A DNA stretch of 64,000 bases from Paraburkholderia sp. BL21I4N1. GTDB taxonomy: Bacteria > Pseudomonadota > Gammaproteobacteria > Burkholderiales > Burkholderiaceae. Each line of letters begins with the position of its first letter. Position 1 is the first letter of the stretch. The notes under the pieces were generated by a model. That model searched no databases. It was given only the letters and a program-made list of their open reading frames with translations, and was not told the origin of the DNA. The DNA is taken from positions 207,286 to 271,285 of the forward strand of contig NZ_PVEN01000011.1 of NCBI RefSeq assembly GCF_002973525.1, written 5' to 3'. Shown one piece after another: positions 61,930 to 64,000 of the stretch. Position numbers and translations under genes: made by a program.

Positions 61930-62374
61930 ATTTTCCTCCGGTGCGGGTCGGGAATACTCAGGTTAGCTATGTATTTAACTTTAACGTCCCACCCGCAACT
62001 TGCACTTTAGGAGAATGGCGAAGAACGACAAGCACATTTTGTGTGCGGTCGCAACAGTGGCGAATTGTCGCACCATGCGTTGTGGCTGCTTAAACATTGA
62101 GCAACCGCTTAAATGGTCGGAATGGCGATGGATAACTGACCGACCGGAAGAGCACGCCGCTTTAACCAGTAAAGCTTTGCGGTGCGTATTGGCGTAAACG
62201 AGCACCATCAATTAAGCGATTTACTACATTTAATGGGCGCGCTTGGTGCATTGCACACAAAGTCATTCAGCCGATCAAAGGAGAATCGCGAAATAACGGT
62301 GTACGTGCAGAAGATAAACGATGCCAGGCTGGGTCGCTGGCACGCGTGAGCGAGGTCCGGCGCTCCTCAAAAGC
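61930..62374. other. Low-GC intergenic region
   Basis: 445 bp, clearly less GC-rich than the surroundings. It contains the promoter region of the secreted protein gene. Short frames (for example 62000-62197, +) lack ribosome sites and typical codon use. Nothing further recognised. Confidence 0.4.
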
Positions 62375-62917
62375 TTACTTTTCGCGCTGCTTCGACGCGA
62401 AAAACTCCGCCTGGAACAGGCACATGCGCAACGCGTTGTGATAGCTGCCGTTGCCGAAAAACTCCTCGATCAACTCGGCCTCGTGGCGAAAACCGCACTT
62501 CTCGTAGACGTGGATCGCCGCGGTATTCGACTTGTCGACGATCAGATAGACCTTGCGCAGATTCAGCACCGAAAACGCATAGTCGATCGCCAATTGAGTC
62601 GCGACGGTCGCATACCCGCGACCCTGTGCGTGCGGCGCGATGATGATCTGAAACTCGCCGCGTCGGTGGATATAGTCCAGTTCGATCAGTTCGACGACGC
62701 CGACGGTTTGCCCTTCGTTGTCGATCGCGACGAAGCGGCGCTCACGCAGATCGTGCACGTGCTGGTCGTAAAGTTGCGTCAGTTCGGAGAAGGTTTCATA
62801 CGGCTCCTCGAACCAGTAACGCATGATTTTCGCGTTGTTGTTCACTTCGTGAACGAAGCGCAGATCGGTGCGCTCGAGCGGGCGCAAGGTGAGGTCGTTG
62901 CTGCGTTCGGTGGTCAT
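62375..62917 (-). CDS. speG: Spermidine N1-acetyltransferase SpeG
   Basis: 180 residues, GNAT fold. LTLRPLERTDLRFVHEVNNNAKIMRYWFEEPYETFSEL in order is SpeG-specific. The acetyl-CoA loop is in IIIAPHAQGRGYATVATQLAIDYAF, and catalytic Tyr region VYEKCGFRHEAELIEEFF follows. It acetylates spermidine/spermine to lower polyamine stress. AAGGGGAATC precedes the ATG at 62917; the extension to 62974 is not family-like. Confidence 0.93.
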   Translation of the reverse strand: MTTERSNDLTLRPLERTDLRFVHEVNNNAKIMRYWFEEPYETFSELTQLYDQHVHDLRERRFVAIDNEGQTVGVVELIELDYIHRRGEFQIIIAPHAQGRGYATVATQLAIDYAFSVLNLRKVYLIVDKSNTAAIHVYEKCGFRHEAELIEEFFGNGSYHNALRMCLFQAEFFASKQREK

Positions 62918-63193
62918 GAGATTCCCCTTGAGAATTATTGGTCTAGGCGCGCGAGGCCGGTGACGGCGCTTCAAGCGCGCTCCAGTTAGTCATGGCGTGC
63001 AGCCGGGAGTTCGGGCAGCGTGCCGGTCCGGTGCGACAAGCGCGGCGGCGAACCGTGTCGGGGTAAGGGTTTGGCACGGGCGGGGCGTCGCGTTGTCGCA
63101 GGCGGGGCACCGCCGGTTTATGCGTGGCGCGACACCGTTCGGGCACATGGGGTGCTCTACAATGAAATCATGCTCCTGCGATCGGAGGCCACC

Positions 63194-63373
63194 GTGATCG
63201 AGCACTTGATTCTGGGCGTTTTTCTGGTGATTCCACTGCTTATCGTCGCGTTTCTTTTCTCCGACGAATTGTGGCAAGAACACCGGCATCTACACGATAT
63301 GCGGCCCGCGCACGTTAAACCGCGGCGCATCGACTGGCGGCATCCGTTGCGCCGCTCGCGGCGTCGGCTTTAA
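63194..63373 (+). CDS. Small single-span membrane protein
   Basis: 59 residues from a GTG start with GGAGG at ideal spacing: MIEHLILGVFLVIPLLIVAFLFS forms one TM helix (about 5-23), then a charged cytoplasmic tail rich in His and Arg (DELWQEHRHLHDMRPAHVKPRR). An upstream ATG at 63170 is possible but without a good site. Unknown function; the Arg-rich tail may contact lipids or nucleic acid. Confidence 0.65.
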   Translation: MIEHLILGVFLVIPLLIVAFLFSDELWQEHRHLHDMRPAHVKPRRIDWRHPLRRSRRRL

Positions 63374-63470
63374 CTCGCCGTTGTTGACGGAGCGCGGATC
63401 CTTCCAGGTGCTGCACAGCACGAATCGACGGTGCCGTTTTAGAATGACGGCCCGTTGAACAGGAGGTGTT

Positions 63471-63686
63471 GTGCGCAAACTGATGTCTTTGATGCTGCTG
63501 GCGGCCACCGCTGCGGCCTTCGTGCCGGCGGCTGCCGAGGCGCATTCCCATTCCCGGGTGGTGTGCAAACGCGTGTGGGTACATGGCCGACTCGTGAAGC
63601 GCTGCCGCCGCGTGCCGCCGCCGCATCATTACCATCGTCATCGTCGGCCGCCGCCGCATCATGGCCCGGCGCCGTATCATCGTTGA
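63471..63686 (+). CDS. Small secreted His/Arg/Pro-rich protein
   Basis: 71 residues from GTG with AGGAG 5 bp upstream. Signal peptide MRKLMSLMLLAATAAAFVPAAAEA, then a mature part of about 47 residues with two Cys (VVCKRVWVHGRLVKRC) and a very basic His/Arg/Pro tail (PPPHHYHRHRRPPPHHG). Followed by its own terminator. Possibly periplasmic metal- or polyanion-binding; no family recognised with certainty. Confidence 0.75.
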   Translation: MRKLMSLMLLAATAAAFVPAAAEAHSHSRVVCKRVWVHGRLVKRCRRVPPPHHYHRHRRPPPHHGPAPYHR

Positions 63687-63695
63687 TGAATCACG

Positions 63696-63719
63696 AACCC
63701 GCCGCGCGCGGGTTTTTTT
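63696..63719 (+). terminator. Terminator after the small secreted protein
   Basis: 7-bp stem AACCCGC/GCGGGTT (63696-63702 with 63708-63714), 5-nt loop, then T-run. Confidence 0.92.
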
Positions 63720-63736
63720 ACGCATGACCCGTCCTG

Positions 63737-64000
63737 CTATAGGTTGACAGGTTTTGCCGGGGTATCCGGCTGGTAAAGATACCCCCTTAACGACGCCCGA
63801 TGAACTTCATCGGGCGTTTTGTATTTGAGCGAGTGATGTGGCCGTTCGCTGTTGTAGATCTGCACCGACTGTCTGACCATGCGCACAGCCTGGGCCAGAT
63901 TGGCAGGACGATGCAGCAACAGTTCCGTTTTCAGAATGCCGTTGATGCGCTCGGCCAGTGCGTTCTGGTAGCAGTCATAGCCGTCGGTCATTGAGCAGGT
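63737..64000 (-). mobile_element. IS3-family transposase, C-terminal part (runs off window)
   Basis: The last 88 residues of an OrfB integrase-core transposase: SMTDGYDCYQNALAERINGILKTEL holds the catalytic Glu of the DDE triad, then AVRMVRQSVQIYNSERPHHSLKYKTPDEVH, the standard IS3 C-terminus. The frame continues past base 64000, so whether the element is intact cannot be told. The nearby GGGGTATC/GATACCCC inverted repeat (about 63763-63786) lies within the gene end. The terminal inverted repeat and target duplication were not identified. Confidence 0.9.

Overview
The window is a gene-dense, GC-rich chromosomal segment of a Burkholderiaceae bacterium, most likely Paraburkholderia. The evidence is the split general secretion (gsp) locus with gspC reversed, the DUF3717 and YbdK families, mmsA next to a GMC oxidoreductase, the gbpR/araFGH cluster, and a palindromic dispersed repeat of a kind I associate with this genus. 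There are about 59 protein genes, no rRNA or tRNA, no CRISPR array, and one IS3-type transposase fragment cut by the right edge.

Layout. 1-8 kb (- strand): two tandem HAAT-type substrate-binding proteins, then livM/livH, a third binding protein, livF and livG, which form a branched-chain amino acid/amide ABC importer. 8-12.7 kb: GMC oxidoreductase and mmsA, divergent from a LysR regulator, an arrangement like known 3-hydroxypropionate catabolic loci. 13-18.4 kb: CYTH protein, Lrp/phhA/phhB (phenylalanine hydroxylation), DUF3717 protein and a two-component system. 18.4-24.8 kb (-): SET protein, OYE-type oxidoreductase, glutamine amidotransferase, MarR with a Cys-rich tail, YbdK ligase and a cation:proton antiporter.

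24.8-25.6 kb is an 856-bp non-coding region with clustered DnaA boxes and inverted repeats. Transcription tends to diverge from it, and a parS-like palindrome lies at 1.3 kb, so it is a candidate replication origin that is not next to dnaA. To its right are mnmC, hupB, a CobW GTPase with a His-rich tail and a small lytic transglycosylase.

31-43.5 kb: a type II secretion operon gspDEF, gspC on the opposite strand, then gspGHIJKLMN. A 587-bp foldback repeat sits at the 5' end of gspK and is open in the gspK frame. 43.6-48.3 kb: outer-membrane efflux lipoprotein, small membrane protein, MarR and an EmrB-like MFS pump, with no adaptor (EmrA) gene. 48.4-53 kb (-): lipoprotein, gshA, and an alkA/ada alkylation-repair pair.

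53.2 kb: a compact putative small RNA on the + strand has two anti-Shine-Dalgarno motifs, one of them shown in the loop of a 7-bp hairpin, and a strong intrinsic terminator. It is my best candidate for something undescribed. 53.4-61.3 kb: VOC protein, YaeQ, GbpR-type LysR and the araFGH sugar importer with an IlvD/Edd sugar-acid dehydratase. 61.6-64 kb: a secreted hypothetical, speG, two small proteins and the IS3 fragment.
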